From positions 1,054,001 to 1,118,000 of the forward strand of contig JAZKJV010010627.1 in the NCBI GenBank assembly GCA_037367405.1: DNA of 64,000 nucleotides, written 5' to 3'. The notes under the pieces were generated by a model, which was not told the DNA's origin, searched no databases, and saw nothing but the letters and a program-made list of their open reading frames with translations. Below are positions 54,801 to 64,000 of the stretch, piece by piece. A program made the position numbers and the translations under genes. Each line of letters starts with the position of its first letter. The stretch's first letter is position 1. Source of the DNA: Ottelia alismoides. Its lineage: Eukaryota > Streptophyta > Magnoliopsida > Alismatales > Hydrocharitaceae.

Positions 54801-56273
54801 ATGGCCGCTTTTCAGTCAAGAGGTACCTGGAGCCTTGTTACTGCACCTACAGATGTGTCTAGAGTGAGATGCAATTGGGTCTTTACGGTTAAGCAGAATG
54901 CAGATGGCAGCATTGACAGATACAAGGCACGTCTGGTTGCTCGTGGCTTTACACAAACATATGGGGTGTATTATCTTGATACATTCTCGCCGGTTGCTCG
55001 CCATTCCACCCTACGGATCCTTCTCTCTGTTGCGGTTACTCGTGATTGGCCACTATTCCAATTAGATGTCAAGAATGCATTTTTATATGGTGACTTGCAA
55101 GAGGAAGTCTACATGCAACAACCACCTGGTTTTGCTGTTGAGGGGGAGTGCTCTAAGGTGTGTAGACTTCATAAGGCTCTTTATGGCCTTAAGCAGAGCC
55201 TCAGAGCTTGGTTCCAGAAGCTCTAAGACCTGTTTGAAAAATAAGGATACAAACATTCTAATGCTGATCATTCCCTGTTCGTACATGAGACATCCGGAGG
55301 TATTTTTGCAATTATGGTGTATGTAGATGATATCTTGATTACAGGTGATGATGGATAGGGAATCCAGATGGCGAAAGAAATGCTGGGTCGTGAATTTGTC
55401 ACCAAGGACCTTGGAGTTCTTAGATATTTTCTGGGACTGAAATTCGCCAGAAATCCTCATGGGTTGGTAATGACCCAGAGGAAATATGTCACTGACCTGT
55501 TGAGTGAAACAGGAATGCTTGGTTGCCGACCTGCCACTACACCCATGGATCCCAGTATGAAGTTATATGATGACGACACTGATGAGGTGAATAGGAGAAG
55601 ATACATAGAACTGGTGGGCAAGCTTTTCTATGTTACTATTACCAGACCCGATATCTCCTTTGCTGTTAGTCGGGTGAGCCAGTTCATGGAGCAACCACGT
55701 CAGGTACATATGGATGCTATACATATGATACTCAGGTACCTTAAGTAATCTCCAGGTGCAGGTCTGCTGTTCAAGAAAGACAAGGAGATTACTATCTCAG
55801 CATGTGCAGATGCAGATTACGCAGGATTCCCCAAGGATAGGAAGTCTACCACTGGATTTGCTGTGTATGTCGGAGACTCTCTGGTCTCATGGAGAAGCAA
55901 GAAGCAAAATGTTGTAGCAAGATCCAGTGCTGAGTCTGAATATAGGGCTATGGCCTAGGTCAGTACAGAAATGATGCGGGTGAAAGCTGTGCTTACAGAT
56001 CTATATATAGAAGTCCCTCTTCCTATGGCTCTGGAGTGTGACAATCAAGCTTCTCTATTCATTGCAAATAATCCAGCATTCCATGAACGAACCAAGCACA
56101 TTGAGGTTGATTGTCAGTTCATACGAGATATGATTCAGAAGGGGTTTATTTCTACATGCCATGTTAGCTCAGGGGACCAAACTGCAGACATCTTTACTAA
56201 GGCGTTACTTCGAGGGCCGTTCCAGAAGTGTTCGTCCAAGCTGAGCATGATTGCCATCTATGCTCCACCTTGA
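51837..56273 (+). pseudogene. Copia-11 gag-pol polyprotein, inactivated
   Basis: ATG 51837 (MSESKADIPSTGAFRGPTP). Gag is open to ~52535, where one base is lost just before the zinc knuckle; MITE M6 follows at 52741. The protease D-S-G is intact (53084-53092). There are frameshifts near 53195 and 53670 and stops near 53488 and 53536. Then comes an open frame of 514 codons (53682-55226) with integrase end (RSDNALEF, QHNGVAERKHRH; Gln to His in the usual QQNG), proline-rich spacer and RT start. Stops lie near 55224, 55242, 55357, 55746 and 55956; RT YVDD is intact at 55320-55331. RNase H (ACADADYAGFPKDRKS, CDNQASLFIANN) ends IAIYAPP. Confidence 0.92.
52741..52957 (-). mobile_element. MITE M6 (hAT-like TTTCGGTC family)
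   Basis: 217 bp, CATGGCCTCAAAT .. ACATTTAGGGCCTTG, with the perfect 8-bp TSD CCCGTTGC (52733-52740 and 52958-52965). Inserted between gag and protease of Copia-11. Confidence 0.94.
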
Positions 56274-56280
56274 TGGGGAG

Positions 56281-56429
56281 TGTAGAGATATATGTTGTTC
56301 TCTTTTGTACCGTTCCGTATTTTCTTTTTTCCTTTTAGACTCTTGATGTATTTTATCCATAGGCTACTCTCCTATATAAAAGAGCCTAGGGCTTATGGAA
56401 TAAACAAGTCTCTTATTTTTTTCCCAACA
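56281..56429 (+). repeat. Copia-11 3' LTR
   Basis: TGTAGAGATATATGTTGTTC .. TTTTTTTCCCAACA; the TATA region reads CCTATATAAAAGAGCC. Confidence 0.93.
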
Positions 56430-56576
56430 ATTACTACTGCCATTCTCTGCACATGTCTATGGTTCACTGGCCAACATTAAGATCCATAGAGCATAGCAGG
56501 TCTCACAGATGCTTTGTAAAACTTTTCTTTGATTTTCAAAGGAATTTTCTTTTTACAGAGAACAATAAAGGCTATC

Positions 56577-58510
56577 TCACTTTAGCCTACCTGCATTTAT
56601 TTTATTAGTAACATCTCCATCAATGTCCCTGTCATGTTGCAAAATAGATCTCAAGTATCTAAAAGAATTTCTCTTATGAATGTTATCGTCACCAATCTTC
56701 ACCTCGATTCCTTCACCATTGCTTTCATTAAAAGTACACTTCATATAGTCAGTCTTAGCCCTACTTATACAAAATCTTTTAATCTCCAATGCATGTCTCT
56801 GGACCTCAAGCTTTTCGTTTACTCCATCTCTGGTCTCATCAATCAAAACAATATCTTCGAGTAACATATACCAATATATCTCATCTTGAATATGACTTGT
56901 CAACTCATCCATACTCAAAGTAAAAAGGAATTGACTCAAACTGAACCTTGATGCAGACCAATGTCGATGTCAAAATAATCGGTCTTCCCAGATTGGATCC
57001 TTACATAAGACGAAACCCTATCATACATATCCTTTATGAATTAATGTATATGACATGTACTTGTCTCTTCTCCAAAACTCACCACAATATCTCACGTGGG
57101 ACAGAATCATTAGCCTTCTCCAAATCAATAAAAATCGTATGGAGATTCTTCTTTTAGCTATATAAATCTCCGTCGTTCTCCTCAACAAGTGGATGGTTTC
57201 AATAGTTGAGCGACCTGACATGAATCCGAATTGCTTTTCTTTTACTTAGGAAACTTGCCTCAACCTTCTTTTGATCACACATTCCCAAATTTTCATAGTG
57301 TGACTCATCAGCTTTATACCTCTATAATTTGAACAATTTGAATGTCTCCTTTGTTCTTTTAAAGAGGCACCATGATGCTACTCCAATGTTCATGCATTTT
57401 CTTGCTTTGCCAACTATCATTGATAAATTTGTAAGCTAAGACAAACCACGTTCACCTAAAACTCTCCAAACTTCTGTAGGAATGTCATCAGGTCCTACAC
57501 CTTTTCCAGGCCTCATAACCTTTAAATCCTCCTCTACTTCCTTCCTTTGTATTCATCTATAGCTTGCACGATTCAAATAACTTTTACTACTAGCTAGATC
57601 TCCCAAAGTAACCTCTCTATTTCCTTCCCCAATGAAAAGCTTATGGAAATACTGCTTCCACCTAGTCTCTATATCCTTCTGAGTAACAAGTACGTGACCT
57701 TCCCCGTCTTTAATGCATCTCATTTGAAAAGGGTCTTTGGTCTTTCTTTCTCTTGCTTTGGCCAACATGAGTATGTCCTTTTGGCCCTCCTTAGAATTGA
57801 GATTTTTGTACAAAACTTCAAAAGCTTTTAACTTAGCTTCGCTTACAAGCTGCTTTTCTTCCTTCTCCCCTATTTTTTAGTTTGTGACAATTTCCTCTGT
57901 TCTATCCTTAGACATAGCTTTAAGCATGCTCTTTTAATTTTGAGCTTCTCTTGTACCCTTTACTCCACCACTAAGCCTCCTTTTGGCCTGATGCTCCTCC
58001 TTTGACTCTCCTAGCATCTCTTTAGCTACCCTTTGGATAGAAGATGCCACCGCCTCCCACATCTCGTTGACACTTCCATTATAATCCTAAGATAAGTCTT
58101 CTAAAACCTTCTCTTGAAGTTTGATTGCTTCAATTGAAGATTTCACTATCTAGTTCTAGTGATCTTGGAAACCCTCTTTTTCTTTACTAACTCTTTTATT
58201 CGCACATCCATGATTAAGAAGCAATGTTGGATTGTCAAACTCTCTCTAGGACCACTTTGCAGTCTTTGCAACACATCCGATATCTTCTCCTCAACGCAAA
58301 GTAATCTATCTGTGTTTTAGTCGGGCCGCTTATATAAGTAACTAAATGCTCCTCCCTCTTCTTGAAGAGAGTTTCTTCTATGAAAAGATCATAAGCTGTT
58401 ACAAAATCGAAAATAACTTTTCCTTTTCATTTCTATCCCCGAAGCCATGGCCTCCATGAACACTAGCATACCCTGAAGCATCCTTTCCCACAACTCCATT
58501 AAGATCTCCA
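56577..58510 (-). pseudogene. RTE LINE endonuclease C-terminus and reverse transcriptase
   Basis: Minus strand: GGDLNG-VGKDA (58480-58510, endonuclease), EEHLVTY-like and TKTQIDYF-like text (~58290-58350), SKEGQKDILMLAKARERKTK and CIKDGEGHVLVTQKDIETRW (57553-57813). RT pieces (PGKGVGPDDIP-like) follow near 57480. The C-terminal RT is clear: LFTLSMDELTSHIQDEIYW, then VLIDETRDGVNEKLE and FRYLRSILQHDRDIDGDV (56577-56939). This matches RTE-clade LINEs of plants. The YADD site reads W-Y-M-L-L-E-D-I (changed). Many stops and frameshifts; not active. Confidence 0.85.
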
Positions 58511-58532
58511 CCTAGGCAAAAATAAATGACAT

Positions 58533-58600
58533 TGTTGGGAGTTGAACTCATGACCTTCATCAAACCACAATAAACCTCTAACCAACTGTGCTATCACACA
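58533..58600 (-). other. tRNA-like sequence (pol III A and B boxes), copy 1
   Basis: Read on the minus strand: TAGCACAGTTGG fits the A box TRGYNNARNNGG. About 30 bp later comes AGGTCATGAGTTCAACTCCC, a T-arm-like text whose GTTCAACTC fits the B box GWTCRANNC. The D-arm text GTTGGTTAGAG is tRNA-like, but the anticodon region cannot be folded with confidence, so it is a tRNA-derived (SINE-like) head and not a tRNA gene. It directly precedes the truncated RTE sequence. Confidence 0.65.
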
Positions 58601-58707
58601 TTCTTCCTTGGTGATTTGACTAACATATAACAAATTCATTGACAAATCAGGAGCATCCTTTCCCACAAGTCCATTAAGATCTCCACCTACGCAAAAGTAA
58701 ATGACAT

Positions 58708-58775
58708 TGTTGGGAGTTGAACTCATGACCTTCATCAAACCACAATAAACTTCTAACCAACTATGCTACCACACA
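58708..58775 (-). other. tRNA-like sequence, copy 2
   Basis: Second copy, 175 bp downstream, produced by the tandem duplication; its A box reads TAGCATAGTTGG. Confidence 0.65.
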
Positions 58776-58828
58776 TTCTTCCTTGGTGATTTGACTAACA
58801 TATAACAAATTCATTGACAAATCAGGAG

Positions 58829-60033
58829 CATGAAGAACATTTTGCATGTGCATGCTGTGTCAGTCTGATCTTCCCCTATCCGGTAACATGGTAATGCGTG
58901 CCATCAACAATAACTATTGTTCTGCTAGACTGAGCAGTTCTGTAGGAAGTGAACTAATCTTGTATCCACACAAATGATTAATAGCACGTGAATCCATGAT
59001 CCACTCTGAGAGGTCTGTCTTGAGTTGTGACTAGTAGTAATGGCATATACTATACCTAAAGTACCGGCAGAAGCAGAGACATCGAAGTCGGATGAGCCAG
59101 AAGGATCATTAGAAGATCCGAATGTGGGAGGCATGATCTCCCCCAGATGCGGGACTACTCATTGAATCTCCGATAAGCAGTGGCAGGAGGTGCATGGATC
59201 TCAGCCTGCTCAATAACATGGGCAGATGTTGCAAATCCATGCTTAGAATATCATGCGTCCTTGGAGTGACTAGAGCGGTGACAGTAAGTGCATGAGGATG
59301 GCGATCATGAATGGCCCATTCCTATGCCACAAGGCCTCATCCTCTGAACTGTGAAGATCTTCCTCTACCGCGAGATGCAACCATCGTTGAGGAGGTTTGA
59401 AAGGAGGCTGACAAAGGAACAATGATCCTGCTAAGTTTGACGTATGCTTCCTCCATTGGGGGTATGTTAGTATCCGTAGGTAACAAGGTGCGCGACATCA
59501 AGATCAAGGGCCACCAAAAAGATACCATTCATGGTGGCGTTCCTATATGGCTCCTGCTGCTCTGGTGTTGCTGCAAGATGCATGGAGCTGTGTAGATTCT
59601 CAAATATACATCGTGAGAGATGTGTATAAGGTATGAAGAGGGCGACCGTTGTGCTTGACCGTAAAGATATCACGCTAAAGATATTGTTAAAGCTACAATA
59701 TCTTTGTTCCATTCCTCACTTGAGAGTATGTGGCTGCGAAGATGTCCCACACCGCCTTGACTGTGAGCTGATGCAAGATATCATTGGCTATCTCCACAAT
59801 TAGGGTACCAGACAGCCATACACGAGCATACGCTCATCTGCCTCCCATGAGGCATTAAGCCTAGTCTTGTTAGTCGGCTCCTCCTGTATCAAAACGTGCT
59901 TCTTTTTGTTGCACTGCATAAGACTCATGAAATGCATGGCTCACAACTCGTATTTGGTCCCATCCATCTTGTCAATGAGCGCCAGGCCTTTGAAGACGCT
60001 CGAGGATGGGATATCAACCTTGTTCTCTGACAT
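58829..60033 (-). pseudogene. Copia-10 protease and gag
   Basis: ATG at 60033 starts gag (MSENKVDIPSSSVFKG), with IANDILHQLT-like text near 59760-59790 and TYSQVRNG-like text near 59720. A zinc knuckle CTYCHRSSHSKDA has its last Cys lost (~59250-59290). The protease reads MDSRAINHLC near 58990, i.e. DSG has become DSR. Several frameshifts. The leader 60034-60577 is GC-rich with no gene. Confidence 0.78.
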
Positions 60034-60577
60034 GGTACCGATAATAAACAAAGACTAGGGATGTAGACTGGAGCAAATGCGTCTACACAGACATATATGG
60101 AATATGTTGTGTGTTCATATTTATGCTACAACCGTTCCCGTCAACCGTAGACTCGTTTTAGGGCACACAAAAGAATCTCGAGGTCTAATTTTGTTGGATA
60201 AGACCCAAAATCAGCTCGCTGGAGACCTCTGAAGAGTAGACGACCAAGATCCGCGCCTTAGGAGGCAATAAGGAGGCCGCTAGGGGCCTCGTGCTCGTGG
60301 ACCCCATTGATGTGCTGTGCGGGGCGGCGACAACAGTTCAGGGGACTTGCTGGCGCAGTGTAATGCCGTGCGTGGGACGCTTGGTGGCATCGTAACCTCC
60401 CGCGATGCCCCCAACGACGATTAGGGCATGGTGTGGCTTGATCTGCCGTCAACGGTGGGGGCATGCGACGTTTGCATGTGGGGGCAGGTGGCAACGACTG
60501 CGTGATTGGGGTTGGCGGGTGAGGGGATGGGAACTAGGGTATGGGCTCCAGTCTAGGACCACCGCTCTGATATCACG

Positions 60578-60721
60578 TGGAAACAAAATTATGAGTTGAT
60601 TCATTCCAAGGCCCTAGGGTTCTCTTATATAAGACTAGAACCTTGTTGGGTAAATTACATAATAAAGATGGAAAGAAAGTGAATGTATAAAAACATGAGA
60701 GATAAAATATCTCGGAACAAT
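60578..60721 (-). repeat. Copia-10 5' LTR
   Basis: TGGAAACAAAATTATGAG .. AATATCTCGGAACA; preceded by CTCTGATATCACG, a decayed primer-binding site complement. Confidence 0.85.
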
Positions 60722-61344
60722 AGAGAATTGTCTTAAAAATACATGTTGATGATATAATAAAAATGCACTATTACAATTTAAGAACCATGGTCAAACTTGG
60801 GAATTGTGTGAAAGTTATTCACGTGAGTAGATTGGCATTTTCATAAACATAATTATTGAATTAATTACATAGCCAGGTATTGTGTATCTTCTATATAGAT
60901 GAGCGCAACATAAAATCGATTTTCAAATACTTATTCATAAAATAAATATATATAAAAAATACGAATAAGGTAAAAAAGAAGCAATCAACTTTGATCGGAT
61001 GAACACCACATTTTGACTTTCTATCTTCAACAAGAATATTTCCCATTTTAATTTTCCTTTTTACTCCCTGACGATATGGACCCAAACTACTGATATACTT
61101 TACCGATCTTTGCCCTCTAATTTATTATAGTAGTTATAAATTTCAACATGGATTTAAGCAAATATTTGGATTTCGTAAGGGCATTCCCTACTTGCAATGC
61201 ATTGCATTGTTCGAATGCAATGAGAAGTTGGCAAGGGCTGTTACATCACTGCCAGATATAGTTCAAATTTGCAAGGGTTCTCAATGAGGAACGTGCACGA
61301 GTAAATGAGATACTTGTACACGTTCCTCATGGTGTATGGGATAC
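60722..61344. other. Unique A/T-rich stretch after Copia-10
   Basis: No coding domain, LTR or histone exon is found. GTACACGTTCCTCATG-type text occurs twice in inverted or near-repeat form around 61285-61330. It is probably CENH3 intron 3 if the gene continues beyond the window (inference). Confidence 0.4.
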
Positions 61345-61830
61345 TCGTACACCATTTGATTATGGATGAGTTGACTAGTCACATTCGGGATGAGATACCT
61401 TGTTGTATATTGTTCACTGATGATATTGTATTGATTGATGAGAGATGGAGTAAATGAGAAACTTGAGATTTGGTGACATGCATTAGCGGGACTAAAGGTT
61501 TTCGTATAAATAGGGCTAAGATTGAATATATGGAGTACACATTTGATGGAAGGAGTGGTGAATGAATCAGGGTGAAGATTCGAGACGATATCATTCAGAA
61601 GAAAGATTCTTTTAGTTAGGATCTATTTTGTAGACTAATTAGGGAAATCGTTGGAGATGTTAATCATAAAGTTAATGCAGGTTGCCTAAAGTGGAGAAGA
61701 GCCTCTATTGTTTTATGTGATAAGAAAATTCCTTTGAGAATGAAAGGAATGTTTTACAAAGCAGCTGTGAGACCTGTTATGCTCTATGAATATGAATGTT
61801 GGCCTGTGACTCCCATATACATGTGGAAAG
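61345..61830 (+). pseudogene. RTE-type LINE RT fragment
   Basis: + strand text MDELTSHIRDEIPCCILF and TDDIVLIDE (61366-61440), then KGFRINRAKIEYMEYTFDG, IVGDVNHKVNAGCLKWRRAS, VLCDKKIPLRMKGMFYKAAV and RPVMLYEYECWPV (61640-61810) match the C-terminal RT of RTE LINEs, the same family as the insertion in Copia-10. Stops and a frameshift are present. It ends where the LTR of Copia-12 begins (61831). Confidence 0.8.
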
Positions 61831-61994
61831 TGTTGGAGTATATTTTGTTATACAAACTTTAGTTCCTAGTCTGGGGGGTGTAATTGTACTTGTTTCAGTA
61901 ACCCTATCATTCCTTCTATATACGAGATGGATGAGAAATACAAGTTCTTTTTTCCCATCCCTAGTAAATACCGGGGGGTTCCCTCTCTCTTAGG
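61831..61994 (+). repeat. Copia-12 5' LTR (end approximate)
   Basis: Position and A/T-rich TATA-containing composition fit the other copia LTRs; the right end is not fixed because no partner copy is in the window. Confidence 0.45.
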
Positions 61995-62589
61995 CCCTGT
62001 CACCTAATTGCAAGCGCCCACCTTCGATTCCAACCCTCCACCTCTAGTACTCCTTCACCTCTAGCACTCCATCGCTCATCTCCCAACAGCTACTCGCTCA
62101 ACAACCACCATCACCCAATGCTACCGCCATCACCCAACACTCCACCATCGCCCGACAATACCACCATCGCCTAACACTCCACTACCAATATTGCCTACTA
62201 CCATCGCCTACCCACGCCTACCACCATCGCTACCAACACTGGTGCCTACAATATCCGCTACCAGGCACCAACCACCTCTGCCTACATCACTAGCAACCTC
62301 AAGTGGTACACCTACCACCTTCGATACCTCCAGTGAGCCAGATCTTGGTTGTCCAGATCGTTGAGGTTGTCGGTTTGCATATTTTTTCTCCATCTTGAGA
62401 CTGCTGCGATATTTCTTTGTTTATTGTGTGATTAATATTTGAAGAGATTATCATGACCTAGAGTACATGATTTGAGATTCATTATATTATGGTTTATTCC
62501 TGTTGCTTCTGTTGTGACTGTTGGATTGGTCTTTTTATATGTTGTGAAATATTTTCGACGTAGTAGATTCATCTACCCACGAAGGGGAA
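61995..62589 (+). other. Copia-12 leader with CCACCATCGCC-type repeats
   Basis: 62040-62260 consists of degenerate CACCATCGCC and CACTCCACC units (C-rich on the + strand), parallel to the low-complexity leaders of the other copia elements. No gene is inferred. Confidence 0.55.
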
Positions 62590-64000
62590 TGAAAACCCTT
62601 TTTTTGGTACCGTCACCAAGTTAGATTGTATGAATTATGTGTTATGGTCCTAGCCTCTTCTGAATGTAATAGATGGACATGACAAGGAGCACATCATTAC
62701 CAAGGAGGAACCAACCGAGAAAACCAACACGAATGCAACATGGAAGAAGGATAATGATATGGTCAAGGTGCGGATTATGAGTAGTTGCATCTTGCGTATT
62801 GCAAATGATGTTGTACATTACAAGACATCTAAATGCATGCGGGATAATCATCGCCAGACATACTTAGAAGAGAAGAATTTGCCAAGTTCCTTCAGCCATA
62901 TGTTAATATGTCTCAACTGTAGCAAAATGGTCATGCCCTTGCCCAATTCTATTTGGCATTGAATTTAGGGTTCCTGAGATTGAATTCCTATATGCCCATT
63001 TGTACTTGTCCGACGTAGATTGCCTTCATGTCTCAATTGATGGTTGGACTCTTTCTTAGAGGGTTAGACCCTATGTATGAAGCCGTTAGATCACAGATGA
63101 TCATTGCATTTGAGATTCCGTCTATGGAAGAAGCCTTTAGCAGGCTTAGCAGGTTATCTACATCTCTTATAGCAGAGGCTTGTATTGAGACCCCATCAGC
63201 TTTGGCCTACCCTCAAGCAGAGGCCGAGGGATTTTCTTTAGAGGCATAGGACGTGATCGTGATATCGAGCATAGAAAACCACCGTGAATCTTTTGTGGCC
63301 GCATTGGCCACACTGAGGATCGTTGTTGGGGGAAGCATGGAAGAACCTTGATGACTCATCAAGCCATTCTAGCACATGATGATATCTCATCGAGTATATC
63401 ATGAGCAGAATATGAGGATCTAACGCCGCGACTGAGTCAACATGGAGTTCCTATGAGTCTTTTATCTGCAATGTTCTTCTAGCTCCTGAATTTCCTACGA
63501 GTCTCTTATCTGCATCTAGAATTATTAAGGAGCTTAATTGTCGAGCCATTTTTGATCTAGTGTCTCGTCTTTCAGGATATGTTGACGGACCAGGTGATTG
63601 GCTATGTCCAAAGAAGAGGGTGTGTACCACTTGATGCAATCTCCTTTTATGGGTCATGTTTATACATTACCGGGGACTGGGGAATCATTGGCATATACAT
63701 GGCACCTGCGTCTTGGTCATTTGCTCTACCAAAATTAAGAACGATCCTACTTCAAATTCCTGCTCCTCATCACTCCAGTGTGAAGCCTATTAACTAGGAA
63801 ATTGTCATAGGAGTTCTTTTCCAAGCCAACCTGGTCGTTTTAGCAAGTCTATTTTGATTTAGTGTATTTTGATGTATGGGGGCTTAGTCGGGTTCCAGAT
63901 CATTCATACATAGATTCTATCTTTTTACTGTTGCCCGTGTTTCGTGGGTTTTTCTTTTGAAATCAAAATGAAGTCAATAACGTTATGAAAAATTTCATTA
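62590..64000 (+). pseudogene. Copia-12 gag, protease and integrase start
   Basis: Gag: MNYVLWS (62631), HIITKEEPTEKTNTNATW, RIANDVVHYKTSKCM, then LFLRGLDPMYEAVRSQM and FEIPSMEEAFSRLSRL (63028-63170). The zinc knuckle reads FCGRIGHTEDRC (63290-63325) with the first Cys lost. EFPTSLLSASRI-like and ELNCRAIFD text (63480-63560) is the protease/integrase linker; CEAY-LGNCHRSSFPSQPGR (63779-63835) is the integrase zinc region with changed residues. Many stops. An old copy, distinct from Copia-1 to -11 in gag. Confidence 0.75.

Larger units (their letters stand above)
51180..56429 (+). mobile_element. Copia-11: copia element inserted in the RTE LINE
   Basis: LTRs 51180-51327 (148 bp) and 56281-56429 (149 bp), perfect TSD ATTAC (51175-51179 and 56430-56434), primer-binding site TGGTATCAGAGCGACGG directly after the 5' LTR, and a polypurine-like TTGATGGGGAG before the 3' LTR. 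Total 5250 bp, or 5025 bp without MITE M6 and its duplication. The LTRs differ at about 8-9 positions by eye. Same subfamily as Copia-5 and Copia-9. Confidence 0.94.
50814..58610 (-). mobile_element. RTE-type LINE with tRNA-like 5' end, inserted in Copia-10 and split by Copia-11
   Basis: The 3' end (AACAACAACAACAAAG, 50814-50829) and 3' part lie at 50814-51179; the RT and endonuclease parts lie at 56435-58530. It replaces nothing in Copia-10: the protease text QITK|DLHC is split, and the direct repeat TTGGGTGGTTTGAC/CTTGGTGATTTGAC flanks it (about 50799-50812 and 58612-58625). The 5' end is truncated in the endonuclease domain and joined to a tRNA-like sequence. The last ~130 bp plus a piece of Copia-10 are tandemly duplicated (58479-58828). 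Copia-11 was later inserted with TSD ATTAC. Confidence 0.85.
58479..58828. repeat. 175-bp tandem duplication at the RTE/Copia-10 border
   Basis: 58479-58653 and 58654-58828 match with few differences. Each unit contains, in + strand order, a piece of RTE endonuclease, the tRNA-like sequence, the target-site copy and ~40 bp of Copia-10 protease. The duplication therefore happened after the RTE insertion. Confidence 0.9.
43681..60721 (-). mobile_element. Copia-10: old copia element, host of two LINE insertions
   Basis: LTRs 43681-43825 (145 bp) and 60578-60721 (144 bp) share AAACAAAATTATGAGTTGATTC and the TTATATAAGA TATA region. The flanks read ATGGA (43676-43680) and ATAGA (60722-60726), a TSD with one change. 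Internal copia sequence lies in three pieces (43826-44754, 48868-50812, 58829-60577), separated by an L1-type LINE and by an RTE LINE that itself contains Copia-11. Own length is about 5 kb. It is clearly older than the elements inside it and is heavily mutated. Confidence 0.88.
61831..64000 (+). mobile_element. Copia-12: 5' part of a copia element, cut by the window end
   Basis: A TG-starting LTR-like segment (TGTTGGAGTATATTTTG, with TTCTATATACGAGATGG as TATA-like text) is followed by a C-rich leader and copia gag, protease and integrase remnants that run off the window. No primer-binding site could be matched and the 3' LTR is not visible, so the 5' border is inferred. Confidence 0.65.

Noticed and set aside
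58533..58600. Functional tRNA gene
   Set aside because: A and B box text is present but the stems and anticodon loop do not form a credible cloverleaf; kept as tRNA-like.

Overview
This is nuclear DNA from a flowering plant with a large, transposon-rich genome. It has no bacterial features. What it does have is plant Ty1/copia elements primed by initiator tRNA-Met, L1-type and RTE-type LINEs, MITEs, a hAT remnant and a spliced histone gene. The species cannot be fixed from the sequence; the histone exon text reads somewhat monocot/magnoliid-like, which is a weak inference. Element names (Copia-1 to Copia-12, MITE copies M1 to M6) are labels used here only.

The one host gene I can support is a centromeric histone H3 (CENH3) gene on the + strand. 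Exon 1 (3889-3976) and exon 2 (4048-4214) give the basic N-tail and the alpha-N region. Exon 3 (43169-43243) gives loop 1 and the start of helix 2. All three are open, join in phase and have GT..AG borders, which makes intron 2 about 38,954 bp. The remaining exons (rest of helix 2, helix 3) are not in the window, so intron 3 runs past 64000 or the gene is broken. A Tourist-like MITE lies about 350 bp upstream of the ATG.

Almost everything else is transposons inside the two large introns, and target-site duplications (TSDs) allow the order to be read. Intron 2 holds: Copia-1 (4822-9711, TSD ATAAT); a LINE 3' fragment; a decayed copia of a second type (Copia-2); a nest in which Copia-5 (TSD GATAT) sits in Copia-4 (TSD GGTAC), which sits in an LTR of Copia-3; a head-to-head partner Copia-6; a hAT transposase remnant; a LINE fragment inside a short tandem repeat; Copia-7, an internal-deletion derivative; a gypsy-like non-autonomous element; and Copia-8, a short non-autonomous copia (TSD AACTT) that contains the best-preserved element, Copia-9. 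Intron 3 holds old Copia-10 (43681-60721). It was hit by an L1-type LINE (itself hit by a second LINE and a MITE) and by an RTE LINE with a tRNA-like 5' end (itself hit by Copia-11). An RTE fragment and the start of Copia-12 follow.

Six copies of a 206-228 bp MITE family are scattered over these elements, each flanked by an 8-bp TSD. Ends (CAAGGCC../..GGCCATG) and TSD size point to the hAT superfamily; the interior is built from repeated TTTCGGTC/GAAATTTC motifs. No transposon open reading frame is intact: all copia polyproteins carry stops, frameshifts or catalytic-site changes (YVDD to YVYD in Copia-9 and to YVDN in Copia-5; protease DSG to DFG in Copia-1 and to DSR in Copia-10). No rRNA, functional tRNA gene or CRISPR array was seen.
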